Notes under the pieces: model-generated
The model's database searches: none
Told to the model about the DNA's origin: nothing
Seen by the model: only the letters and a program-made list of their open reading frames with translations
Part shown: piece after piece, positions 1-5,521 of the stretch
Position numbering within the stretch: the first letter of the stretch is position 1
Layout: each line of letters opens with the position of its first letter
DNA from: Chlamydiales bacterium
GTDB lineage: Bacteria > Chlamydiota > Chlamydiia > Chlamydiales > FEN-1388
Length of the DNA: 5,948 nucleotides
Assembly: GCA_021372185.1 (NCBI GenBank)
Contig: JAJFUY010000052.1
Coordinates: 1-5,948 of the forward strand
Direction: 5' to 3'
Made by a program: the position numbers and the translations under genes

Positions 1-177
1 GACGACTGAACGAAGCCCACCGTGACCGTTAGGGAACGGTGGGAACAGGCAAAAAACCATTTGAGCCCGGTTGAGGGCGATTGACTATCGTGATTCAATC
101 GCCCTCAACCGGGCTCTGATGCTTTTTACAGATACCCACCGTTCCCTAACGGTCACGGTGGGCTTCGTTCAGTCGTC
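1..177. repeat. Large nested palindromic element (43-bp outer arms, 22-bp inner stem)
   Basis: Bases 1-43 and 135-177 are perfect reverse complements. Inside them, 63-84 and 95-116 are also perfect reverse complements around a 10-base loop (85-94). The linking segments 44-62 and 117-134 pair only partly: A51-A55 with T123-T127, plus G49:C129 and C57:G121. The whole stretch could therefore fold as one long hairpin in RNA or extrude as a cruciform in DNA. I see no coding potential in it and no long T-run right after the stem, so it is not an ordinary rho-independent terminator. The left arm begins at base 1, so the true end of the element may lie outside the window. Possible identities are a non-autonomous palindromic mobile repeat (MITE- or REP-like) or a structured RNA. 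Which one cannot be decided from a single copy. Confidence 0.85.
63..116. repeat. Inner 22-bp perfect hairpin of the palindromic element
   Basis: The arms 63-84 and 95-116 pair without mismatch around loop 85-94 and are GC-rich in the middle (GAGCCCGG and its complement CCGGGCTC at the base of the stem). The hairpin would be very stable in either transcript. A short T-run (123-127) lies seven bases after the stem on the plus strand, too far for a standard intrinsic terminator. Confidence 0.85.
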
Positions 178-227
178 CTGAAGGACTCTAAAACAGCTTT
201 AACGTGACATCTAAGGTAAAAAACCGA

Positions 228-255
228 ATGACAAAAAATAATTTTAGTTTATATT
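228..255 (+). promoter_or_regulatory. Probable sigma70-type promoter of the methyltransferase gene
   Basis: ATGACA at 228-233 matches the -35 consensus at five of six positions. TATATT at 250-255 matches the -10 consensus at five of six, with a 16-base spacer. Transcription would begin near 262, just before the ribosome binding site GAGGGA (265-270), which lies 6 bases from the ATG at 277. This gives a very short leader. The region is AT-rich throughout, so a chance match is possible. Confidence 0.55.
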
Positions 256-276
256 AAAAAAAACGAGGGAATTGTA

Positions 277-1206
277 ATGACCATCGGCTATAACCAGCTG
301 CATCAGGATTTTAACCGCACTTTTAAGCTAGAACATGATACGGACATTCGCCAATTTTTTCCGGCTGATAAAAGTGTGCGTGAAAAAGTTTCCTCGCAGC
401 TTAAACGCTTTGCACACCTTTTGCAAACGGGCGTTGTCATTAATGAAAAACAAATCTGCAAATGGGCCGATAAACATGCTGATGATTCCCTTGCAAGCCT
501 GTTAGAGGGCAAAGTTGTCCAAAGAAAGGTAGTGCGTCATGAAGCGCATATGGTAGTACCAAAATCCACAGTTCTTTCTCGATTCAAAGATAACATGAAA
601 TTCTTGGGTGAATTTATCCTACATCCCACCCGCGTGGGCGCCATACTTCCAAGTTCTGAAGGCCTTGCCAAAGAAATATCAAGTGAAATCCCAAAAGATC
701 TTAAAGCAACACCACGCCTTATCCTAGAAGTAGGTCCAGGAACGGGCATATTTAGCGATAAGATCATCAAACGCATGAATCCCCAAGATGAATTGCACCT
801 GGTTGAATTTGATGAAACATTTGCCAACCAGCTCAAAGAGCGCTACAAACACATATCTAACGTAAAAGTAATACAAGGCGATATCCTGCAGCACGAAAAC
901 AAAGGCGTCCAGTATGATTACGTCATATCGGGCCTGCCCTTAAATGGCTTTAAAGCCGATTTTGTCTCACGTGTCTTTGATAAATTCACACAGCTAACAA
1001 AACCCGGCGGCAAAATATCCTACTTTGAATACCTAGGCATCCCAACAATAAAACTGATCTTCTCAAAACCCGCCGAACGCGAAAACCTCCGCGAAATCCT
1101 GCACATGAAAAAAGCCTTCTACGACAAACACAACAAAAACATAAGAAACGTACTTCTAAACGCCCCTTGCGCCCGCGTCCTCCACCACGAAATCAAAGCA
1201 AATTAA
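277..1206 (+). CDS. SAM-dependent methyltransferase, phospholipid N-methyltransferase (PmtA)-like
   Basis: A 309-residue protein. Residues about 108-290 form a class I Rossmann methyltransferase. The segment around 109-130 (FLGEFILHP followed by VGAILPSS) is the characteristic entry of the bacterial phospholipid N-methyltransferase group related to rRNA adenine dimethylases. The SAM-binding motif I is LEVGPGTG at 150-157, an acidic residue follows in LVEFD (175-179), GDI lies at 201-203, and the SGLPL motif at 218-222 replaces the usual catalytic NPPY of adenine dimethylases. PmtA enzymes methylate phosphatidylethanolamine towards phosphatidylcholine at the inner membrane face, and that is the likeliest role here. 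Typical relatives are about 200 residues long. Residues 1-105 are an extra, charged, probably helical region that I do not recognise. There is no signal peptide and no clear membrane segment. The start is supported by GAGGGA six bases upstream. The last 200 bases are strikingly poor in G compared with the first half. The exact substrate is inferred. Confidence 0.8.
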   Translation: MTIGYNQLHQDFNRTFKLEHDTDIRQFFPADKSVREKVSSQLKRFAHLLQTGVVINEKQICKWADKHADDSLASLLEGKVVQRKVVRHEAHMVVPKSTVLSRFKDNMKFLGEFILHPTRVGAILPSSEGLAKEISSEIPKDLKATPRLILEVGPGTGIFSDKIIKRMNPQDELHLVEFDETFANQLKERYKHISNVKVIQGDILQHENKGVQYDYVISGLPLNGFKADFVSRVFDKFTQLTKPGGKISYFEYLGIPTIKLIFSKPAERENLREILHMKKAFYDKHNKNIRNVLLNAPCARVLHHEIKAN

Positions 1207-1376
1207 CAAGAGGGGCAGGATACTCCAGCTTTGAGGCATTGGTTTAAACATCTTCCAACTCGTCCAATTCCTCAAATTGTCTGGCTATTTCTTTGCCATC
1301 TCTTCAATACTATTAATGCCTAGGATGAAAAATACAATGCTTAAAGATATTTATGCCTCAAAAAACCGCTCTTTGT
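1207..1376. other. Intergenic segment with a possible decayed minus-strand reading frame
   Basis: No intact gene is present. On the minus strand two short reading frames abut out of phase. One (1350-1285) reads ...FFILGINSIEEMAKK then stop. The other ends at the stop at 1246-1244 and reads GKEIARQFEELDELEDV. Joined by a single frameshift near 1287-1300, they would give a plausible C-terminal tail, which suggests a gene remnant. The segment is framed by 10-base inverted repeats, TTTGAGGCAT at 1230-1239 and ATGCCTCAAA at 1353-1362. I recognise no family, and chance is a real alternative for so short a stretch. No terminator is visible after the methyltransferase gene. Confidence 0.25.
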
Positions 1377-1382
1377 TATAAT
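1374..1382 (+). promoter_or_regulatory. Extended -10 promoter of the nucleotidyltransferase/RHH operon
   Basis: TGTTATAAT contains a perfect TATAAT (1377-1382) preceded by the TGn extension. No good -35 hexamer lies 16-18 bases upstream, as is usual for extended -10 promoters. Transcription would start at about 1388-1390, inside the palindrome described next, and give a leader of about 25 bases that carries the ribosome binding site. Confidence 0.65.
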
Positions 1383-1386
1383 GTGC

Positions 1387-1403
1387 ATATACCGGTATAT
1401 ACC
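1387..1403. promoter_or_regulatory. Overlapping palindromes, likely autoregulatory operator
   Basis: ATATACCGGTATAT (1387-1400) is a perfect 14-base palindrome. It overlaps GGTATATACC (1394-1403), a second perfect palindrome, so TATACC occurs twice as a direct repeat 10 bases apart (1388-1393 and 1398-1403), about one helical turn. The site covers the predicted transcription start. It lies just ahead of a gene pair that includes a ribbon-helix-helix protein, a family whose dimers bind short tandem or palindromic half-sites side by side. Autorepression by the downstream RHH protein is therefore the natural reading, but it is inferred. Confidence 0.6.
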
Positions 1404-1414
1404 AGGAGATATTC

Positions 1415-1873
1415 ATGTTTATACACACTGTGTGTAAAGCCTTTGACGATGCAGATATACCTTATGCGGTAGTTGGAGGCTATGCCGTGGCCTTTCATGG
1501 GGCCCCTCGGGGTACTTTTGATATCGATTTTGCCATTCGCTGGTCGCTACAAAATCTTGAAAAAGTTGAGAGAACCTTGAATAACCTGGGACTTGTTTCA
1601 AGAATTCCGGTAGACGCAAAAACAGTTTTTACTTTTCGCGATGAATATGTACAGAACAGAAATCTTATCGCCTGGAATTTTTATAATCCTACAAAACTCA
1701 ACGAACAGGTCGATATCATCATTAACTATGACCTTTCAAAGGCCAGCGTTAAAACATTCAGCACCCATTTGGGCAAGATCAAAGTGCTAAACAAAAGCGA
1801 TCTTATCGCGATGAAAAAATCCTCGGGAAGGCCACAAGATCTTGAAGACGTTAAGTCATTGGAGCAATTATGA
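1415..1873 (+). CDS. Minimal nucleotidyltransferase, probable toxin of a toxin-antitoxin pair (AbiEii/DUF6036-like)
   Basis: A 152-residue cytosolic protein with the polymerase-beta nucleotidyltransferase signature. It has VVGGYAVAFHG (19-29) with the glycine pair at 21-22, then DID at 36-38 supplying the two metal-binding aspartates, and a likely third carboxylate at D100 in VDIII. The C-terminal segment LIAMKKSSGRPQDLEDV (130-146) matches the tail of AbiEii-type and related nucleotidyltransferases, where the Lys, Arg and two Asp residues are conserved. All expected catalytic residues are present, so it should be active. Proteins of this class transfer nucleotides to RNA, protein or small molecules. 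Several, such as AbiEii and MenA, act as toxins by modifying tRNA. The AGGAG at 1404-1408 lies six bases from the ATG. It overlaps the next gene by four bases (ATGA), which implies translational coupling. The catalytic superfamily is clear. The toxin role is inferred from context, and an antitoxin-type MNT role is the main alternative. Confidence 0.8.
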   Translation: MFIHTVCKAFDDADIPYAVVGGYAVAFHGAPRGTFDIDFAIRWSLQNLEKVERTLNNLGLVSRIPVDAKTVFTFRDEYVQNRNLIAWNFYNPTKLNEQVDIIINYDLSKASVKTFSTHLGKIKVLNKSDLIAMKKSSGRPQDLEDVKSLEQL

Positions 1874-2130
1874 ACCCTCAAAAACCTGTGCAGTATTTTT
1901 CAAAAGAGTACCTGGAGCGGGCAAAAGACCTTACGCCCGATGAGATTCTGCAATTTCTTGATGATTTTCAGACTCTGCATTACGAAGTCGCAGAAAAATG
2001 CCAGCTTATCAGCATGAAAATTGAACCATCATTGCTGAGGGCCTTTAAAACAAAATGCGCCCTCATGGACGTGCCCTACCAAAAACAGATCAAAAAACTC
2101 ATGCGTGAATGGGTGAAAGGGGCCGAATGA
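1870..2130 (+). CDS. Small ribbon-helix-helix protein, probable antitoxin and autorepressor
   Basis: An 86-residue protein with two parts. Residues about 9-45 are a charged helical region (YFSKEYLERAKDLTPDEI followed by a hydrophobic helix). Residues about 46-83 fit a CopG/BrnA-type ribbon-helix-helix. In that part the strand is LISMKI (46-51), helix A starts at P53 and runs to about D67, and the turn at VPYQ (68-71) leads into helix B, which ends at REWV (79-82). The VPYQ turn is typical of CopG-like antitoxins. RHH proteins dimerise through the strand and bind operator DNA. Here the N-terminal region would be free to hold the partner nucleotidyltransferase. This is the reverse of the common order, in which the RHH domain comes first. 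GGAG at 1861-1864 lies five bases before the start, inside the end of the upstream gene. The start codon overlaps that gene's stop. The RHH call is based on sequence pattern, and the antitoxin role is inferred from the pairing. Confidence 0.75.
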   Translation: MNPQKPVQYFSKEYLERAKDLTPDEILQFLDDFQTLHYEVAEKCQLISMKIEPSLLRAFKTKCALMDVPYQKQIKKLMREWVKGAE

Positions 2131-2190
2131 AAGAGGTAGGGGTCAATGGCATCAGCTTAAGAAATTCTTCTCTTATTCTTAAATCAGAAA

Positions 2191-2219
2191 AGAGCCTCTG
2201 TTAAGAGGCTCTTTTTTTT
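2191..2219. terminator. Bidirectional intrinsic terminator between convergent operons
   Basis: AGAGCCTCT (2191-2199) and AGAGGCTCT (2204-2212) form a perfect 9-bp stem with the loop GTTA, followed by a run of eight T (2212-2219). The A's at 2188-2190 extend the stem into the T-run. On the minus strand the same hairpin is followed by TTTTC, so it can also end transcripts of pdhC, whose stop codon lies only two bases away (2222-2224). A weaker hairpin, TTAAGAA at 2157-2163 with TTCTTAA at 2176-2182, lies just to the left. Confidence 0.9.
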
Positions 2220-2221
2220 GG

Positions 2222-3448
2222 TTATTCGCTGAGAAAGAGGATTGGGTTTTCGATGAGGGTCTTTAGGGTTTTCATGAATTGGGCAGCTTCGGCTCCGTCT
2301 ATTAGGCGATGATCGCAGGAGAGTGTGAAGGTCATCTTTTTGCCTGGGACTACTTGGCCGTTCTTTACGACTGGGGTGTCGCTTGCAGCGCCTACGCCTA
2401 AGATTGCGCCTTGTGGAGGATTAATAATGGCAGTCATCTCATCGATGCCGTACATGCCAAGGTTTGAGATGGTAAATGAGCCGCCTTGGTATTCAGGGGG
2501 GCTTAATTTGCCATCGCGGGCTTTGGCAGCTAGCTGCTTTACCTCTTTAGATATTTGCGACAGGCTCTTACGGCTTGCATCAAATACAATAGGCGTAATA
2601 AGGCCGCCTGGCACGGTTACCGCAACACACACATCAACGCGTGAGTAGCGAAGAGCACTTTTCTTTTGTGCATCAAAGCCAGAATTAATCTCTGGGTGCT
2701 TTTTGAGCGCTACAGCTACTGCTTTAATGATAAAGTCGTTAATAGTTACAGACTGCTCTAGGCGCTTTAGCTCTTCACGAAGGGCCGATATTGGCATTGC
2801 ATCCACATCTTGGCGCACATAAAAGTGAGGGATGGTGCTCTTAGACTCTTGCAGCCTTGCACCAATAACAGCGCGCATTGGTGTTAGTGGCTCTACAGTA
2901 TACGGTAGAGGTGATGGGCCGGTTGATACAGCACCTGAACACTCGATAGCCTTAGGGGCAGCTGGAGCTGGGGTTTGAGCCAAATCACGGCTCATAATAC
3001 GGCCAGCAGGGCCTGAACCTGAAATTGTTGAAAGATCAAGGTTTTTCTCTTTGGCTAGTTTTTTGGCTAAGGGTGAGGCTTTTACACGAGCATCAGATTT
3101 ACTAGCAGCTGCAGCAACTACTGGGGCCGGCTTTTCAGGTTCAACAAACGCCGCCTTAATAGCCTTTTCAGCTAGTGGTTTTGGTGTATACCCATCAATA
3201 CTTTCATCTTTTGTTTCTGTAAATACAGCTAGAGGGTCATTTACCTGAATTTTGTCGCCTTCATTTCCAACAATAATGCGCAAAAAACCTTCATCTAAAG
3301 CAGCGTGTTCAACAGTGGCTTTATCAGTCGAGATTTCTACAATAACATCTCCGGCTTCAACACGATCACCCACTTTTTTATGCCACTTGGCAACTGTGCC
3401 TTCGGTCATAGTAGGAGAGAGCTTTGGCATATAAACTGTAAATGGCAT
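2222..3448 (-). CDS. pdhC: Pyruvate dehydrogenase E2, dihydrolipoamide acetyltransferase
   Basis: A 408-residue core component of the pyruvate dehydrogenase complex that takes the acetyl group from E1 on its lipoyl arm and passes it to CoA. One N-terminal lipoyl domain spans residues 1-77, with the lipoylated lysine K43 in STDKATVE. A flexible Ala/Pro/Lys-rich linker follows (about 78-122). The E1/E3-binding domain is at 123-156 (ASPLAKKLAKE and SGSGPAGRI). A second Ala/Pro linker leads to the catalytic domain, about 185-408. Catalytic H380 and D384 are in SCDHRLIDG near the C-terminus. The length is normal for a single-lipoyl-domain E2. It starts three bases after the pdhB stop, with AGGA (complement of 3457-3460) lying within the end of pdhB, so the two are translated together. 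The final gene of the operon, it ends at the terminator 2191-2219. The opening PKLSPTMTEG and the linkage to E1 genes favour the pyruvate over the 2-oxoglutarate enzyme. Confidence 0.95.
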   Translation of the reverse strand: MPFTVYMPKLSPTMTEGTVAKWHKKVGDRVEAGDVIVEISTDKATVEHAALDEGFLRIIVGNEGDKIQVNDPLAVFTETKDESIDGYTPKPLAEKAIKAAFVEPEKPAPVVAAAASKSDARVKASPLAKKLAKEKNLDLSTISGSGPAGRIMSRDLAQTPAPAAPKAIECSGAVSTGPSPLPYTVEPLTPMRAVIGARLQESKSTIPHFYVRQDVDAMPISALREELKRLEQSVTINDFIIKAVAVALKKHPEINSGFDAQKKSALRYSRVDVCVAVTVPGGLITPIVFDASRKSLSQISKEVKQLAAKARDGKLSPPEYQGGSFTISNLGMYGIDEMTAIINPPQGAILGVGAASDTPVVKNGQVVPGKKMTFTLSCDHRLIDGAEAAQFMKTLKTLIENPILFLSE

Positions 3449-3451
3449 ACG

Positions 3452-4432
3452 TTAGTTCCTGGCTAGTGTTTCAAGGCATGTACTAAGGATACGCTCAACT
3501 GTAGGCAGCGTCTCTTTTTCTAGTACTTTAGAATAGGGCATAGGTGTTTCACGCTGGCAGACTCTAGCTACTGGCGCATCAAGGTCATCAAAGCATTGTT
3601 CTTGTATCTGGAAGGCAACTTCTGCACTAATACCAGTAAAGATATGGCCTTCTTCAACTACTACGCAAAACTTTGTTTTACGTACAGATTCTGCAATTGT
3701 TTCCATATCAAGAGGCTTAACAGTCTGTAGGTCAATAAGCTCAGCTGAGATGTTGCGAGAAGCGAGTTCTTCACACACCTGTCTACAAAGCTTTACCATG
3801 CGACCATGAGAGACTATTGTAATGTCTGTTCCTTCAATCACTCGGGCTGCTTTACCAATTTCAAGCACATACTCTTCTGTTGGAATTTCCATCTTATCAG
3901 AATAGAGCAACTCGCACTCTAAAAAGAGCACAGGGTTGTTATTGCGAATAGCGGCTTTAAGTAAGCCCTTAGCGTTATAAGCATTAGATGGAGCAATAAT
4001 AATAAGGCCCGGGAGGTTGCCATAAATGGCCTCTACACAGTGTGAGTGCTGGCATGATACCTGAGCCGCTGCACCATTTGGCCCACGAAATACAATAGGC
4101 ACTGCAAATCTACCGCCAGACATGTAGTGCATCTTGCAGGCATGAGAAATAATTTGGTCTGCTGCCACAAATGAAAAGTTAAAACTCATGAACTCAACAA
4201 TAGGGCGCAGTCCCGTCATAGCCGCACCAATACCAATACCGGCAAAGCCATTTTCTGAGATAGGAGTGTCAATAACTCGTTTTGGGCCATACTTATCGAG
4301 CATGCCTTTTGTCACCTTGTAGGCGCCATTATATTCAGCAACTTCTTCACCCATGATAAAGACAGTGCTGTCGCGGGTCATTTCTTCGTCAATAGCCTGA
4401 CGGATTGCTTCTCGCATATCAATTAACTGCAT
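3452..4432 (-). CDS. pdhB: Pyruvate dehydrogenase E1 component, beta subunit
   Basis: A 326-residue transketolase-like subunit that pairs with PdhA to form the thiamine-diphosphate-dependent E1 heterotetramer. Visible family landmarks include MGEEVAEYNGAYKVTKG (27-43) and DTPISENGFAG (55-65), with the cofactor-activating glutamate E60. RGPNGAAAQVSCQHSH (116-131) carries the conserved active-site histidine H129. Residues from about 200 onward form the C-terminal transketolase domain (ITIVSHGRMV, ELIDLQTVKPLD, VVVEEGH), which makes the subunit interface and contacts E2. The length matches the family. It starts 12 bases after pdhA, with AGGA (complement of 4443-4446) overlapping the pdhA stop. 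No key residue is missing. The distinction from branched-chain E1-beta rests on the operon context and overall similarity to chlamydial and proteobacterial PdhB. Confidence 0.95.
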   Translation of the reverse strand: MQLIDMREAIRQAIDEEMTRDSTVFIMGEEVAEYNGAYKVTKGMLDKYGPKRVIDTPISENGFAGIGIGAAMTGLRPIVEFMSFNFSFVAADQIISHACKMHYMSGGRFAVPIVFRGPNGAAAQVSCQHSHCVEAIYGNLPGLIIIAPSNAYNAKGLLKAAIRNNNPVLFLECELLYSDKMEIPTEEYVLEIGKAARVIEGTDITIVSHGRMVKLCRQVCEELASRNISAELIDLQTVKPLDMETIAESVRKTKFCVVVEEGHIFTGISAEVAFQIQEQCFDDLDAPVARVCQRETPMPYSKVLEKETLPTVERILSTCLETLARN

Positions 4433-4444
4433 AATCTACATATC

Positions 4445-5467
4445 CTATGGTGCAAAAACATCTTGTTCAAGGGTACTAACATCTGGCCATGGGCTTGTCT
4501 CAGCAAATTCCAGGGCTTCTACTACAAGTTCACGATTCTTTTTGTCCATCTGCTTATATTCATCTTCGGTAAGCATTTTACGGTCAAAAAGTTCGTTTCT
4601 TAAAATAATTATAGGATCTCTTTCCATACGCTCTTTAAGATGGTCTTTAGAACGATAGAGGCCTGGATCAGAAATTGAGTGGCCACGGAATCTTTCGCCT
4701 ACAGCTTCAATTAAAACAGGCTTGCCTGTTGAGAGAATTTCTTGGTGAGCCACCAAAAAACCGCCGTAGCAGTTAAAGAAATCCATACCATCTAGACGAT
4801 AGTGAGAGATGCCATAGGCTTTTGCTAGGTGCTGCGTGATGTACTGGTGGTTGGCAACGCCGCGTGAGATATGTGTGCCCATACTCCACTGGTTGTTCTC
4901 TACCACGTACATGCAGGGGATTTGCCAGAGAGCGGCCATGTTAAGCGACTCATGGAGTGTTCCTTGAGGCATTGCGCCATCGCCTAAAAAGCAGAGGGCA
5001 ATTTCGTCTTTCTTTTCTAGATACTTACAGCTAAAGCCGGCACCTGTTGCAATAGGAAGCTGCCCACCTACAATACCAAAACCGCCAAGAAGGCGTTCGT
5101 GATACAGGTGCATAGAGCCGCCGCGGCCTTTAGCGTTACCTGTAGCTTTACCAAACAGCTCTGCCATAACCTCTTTGGGGCTAATGCCCAATAAAAGTGC
5201 CAGTGCGTGGCAGCGATAGGTGGTTGCAAACCAGTTTTTATGGCCAACGGCTTGTAAACAAGAAACTTGAATAGCTTCTTGGCCCACGTATGAATGGAAA
5301 AAGCCGCCAATATGGCCTTGCTGGTAGGCCGCTTCTGCGCGCGTTTCTAAATTACGTATCAAAAGCATGCGGTCAAGGCAGTCAATGAGGGTCGTTTTAC
5401 CCAGTGCATCAACTACTGTTTGACGGTTTACTTTATAGAACTCGAGTGGTTTATCTTGTTGGGTCAT
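4445..5467 (-). CDS. pdhA: Pyruvate dehydrogenase E1 component, alpha subunit
   Basis: A 340-residue subunit that, with PdhB, decarboxylates pyruvate and reductively acetylates the E2 lipoyl group. Landmarks are GGFFHSYVGQEA (54-65), TTYRCHALALLLG (82-94) with the conserved histidine H87, and GRGGSMHLY (114-122). The thiamine-diphosphate motif runs from GDGAMPQG (162-169) to ENN (190-192). The regulatory-loop segment RFRGHSISDPGLYRSKD (259-275) carries the active-site-loop histidine H263. The Cys in YRCHA and the GGFGIVGGQ stretch resemble Chlamydia PdhA as I remember it more than rickettsial or Gram-positive forms. It is the first gene of the pdhABC operon. A purine-rich GAGAGG (complement of 5471-5476) lies three bases from the ATG, a slightly tight spacing. 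No other in-frame Met occurs before residue 34, so the start is secure. Confidence 0.95.
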   Translation of the reverse strand: MTQQDKPLEFYKVNRQTVVDALGKTTLIDCLDRMLLIRNLETRAEAAYQQGHIGGFFHSYVGQEAIQVSCLQAVGHKNWFATTYRCHALALLLGISPKEVMAELFGKATGNAKGRGGSMHLYHERLLGGFGIVGGQLPIATGAGFSCKYLEKKDEIALCFLGDGAMPQGTLHESLNMAALWQIPCMYVVENNQWSMGTHISRGVANHQYITQHLAKAYGISHYRLDGMDFFNCYGGFLVAHQEILSTGKPVLIEAVGERFRGHSISDPGLYRSKDHLKERMERDPIIILRNELFDRKMLTEDEYKQMDKKNRELVVEALEFAETSPWPDVSTLEQDVFAP

Positions 5468-5492
5468 TGTCCTCTCTCATCAAAAAGCAAAC

Positions 5493-5521
5493 ATGATAAA
5501 GCCAAAGGACAAAAAAATCAA
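5493..5521 (-). promoter_or_regulatory. Possible promoter of the pdhABC operon
   Basis: Read on the minus strand, TTGATT (complement of 5516-5521, four of six to the -35 consensus) and TATCAT (complement of 5493-5498, five of six to the -10 consensus) are 17 bases apart. The transcript would start near 5486, about 18 bases before the pdhA ATG. The match is moderate. This 53- to 89-base gap must also serve the divergent gene. Confidence 0.4.

Noticed and set aside
63..127. Intrinsic terminator at the inner hairpin
   Set aside because: The T-run is short (five) and begins seven bases after the stem, and the hairpin is embedded in a longer palindrome.
1..177. CRISPR array
   Set aside because: The repeats are a single inverted pair with one nested pair; there are no regularly spaced direct repeats.
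303..836. Minus-strand open frames of 69 and 99 codons opposite the methyltransferase gene
   Set aside because: They lie antisense within a clearly coding gene, have low-complexity Ser/Arg-rich translations, and have no ribosome binding sites of note.
1419..1619. Minus-strand 66-codon frame opposite the nucleotidyltransferase
   Set aside because: It is a shadow of the opposite strand, whose catalytic motifs are intact; the translation resembles no protein.
1415..2130. Classical AbiEi/AbiEii type IV toxin-antitoxin or HEPN-MNT pair
   Set aside because: The partner is too short and has an RHH pattern; it has neither a winged-helix AbiEi domain nor the HEPN Rx4-6H motif.
2325..3434. Three plus-strand frames of 60-107 codons inside pdhC
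   Set aside because: They are antisense to conserved lipoyl and catalytic domains and arise from the Ala/Pro-rich composition of E2.
5068..5310. Minus-strand 80-codon frame inside pdhA
   Set aside because: It is on the same strand but out of frame with the conserved E1-alpha sequence; it is an alternative-frame artefact.
5468..5480. Upstream ATG on the minus strand at 5480-5478 as the pdhA start
   Set aside because: It is 13 bases upstream and out of frame with pdhA, and overlaps its purine-rich ribosome site.
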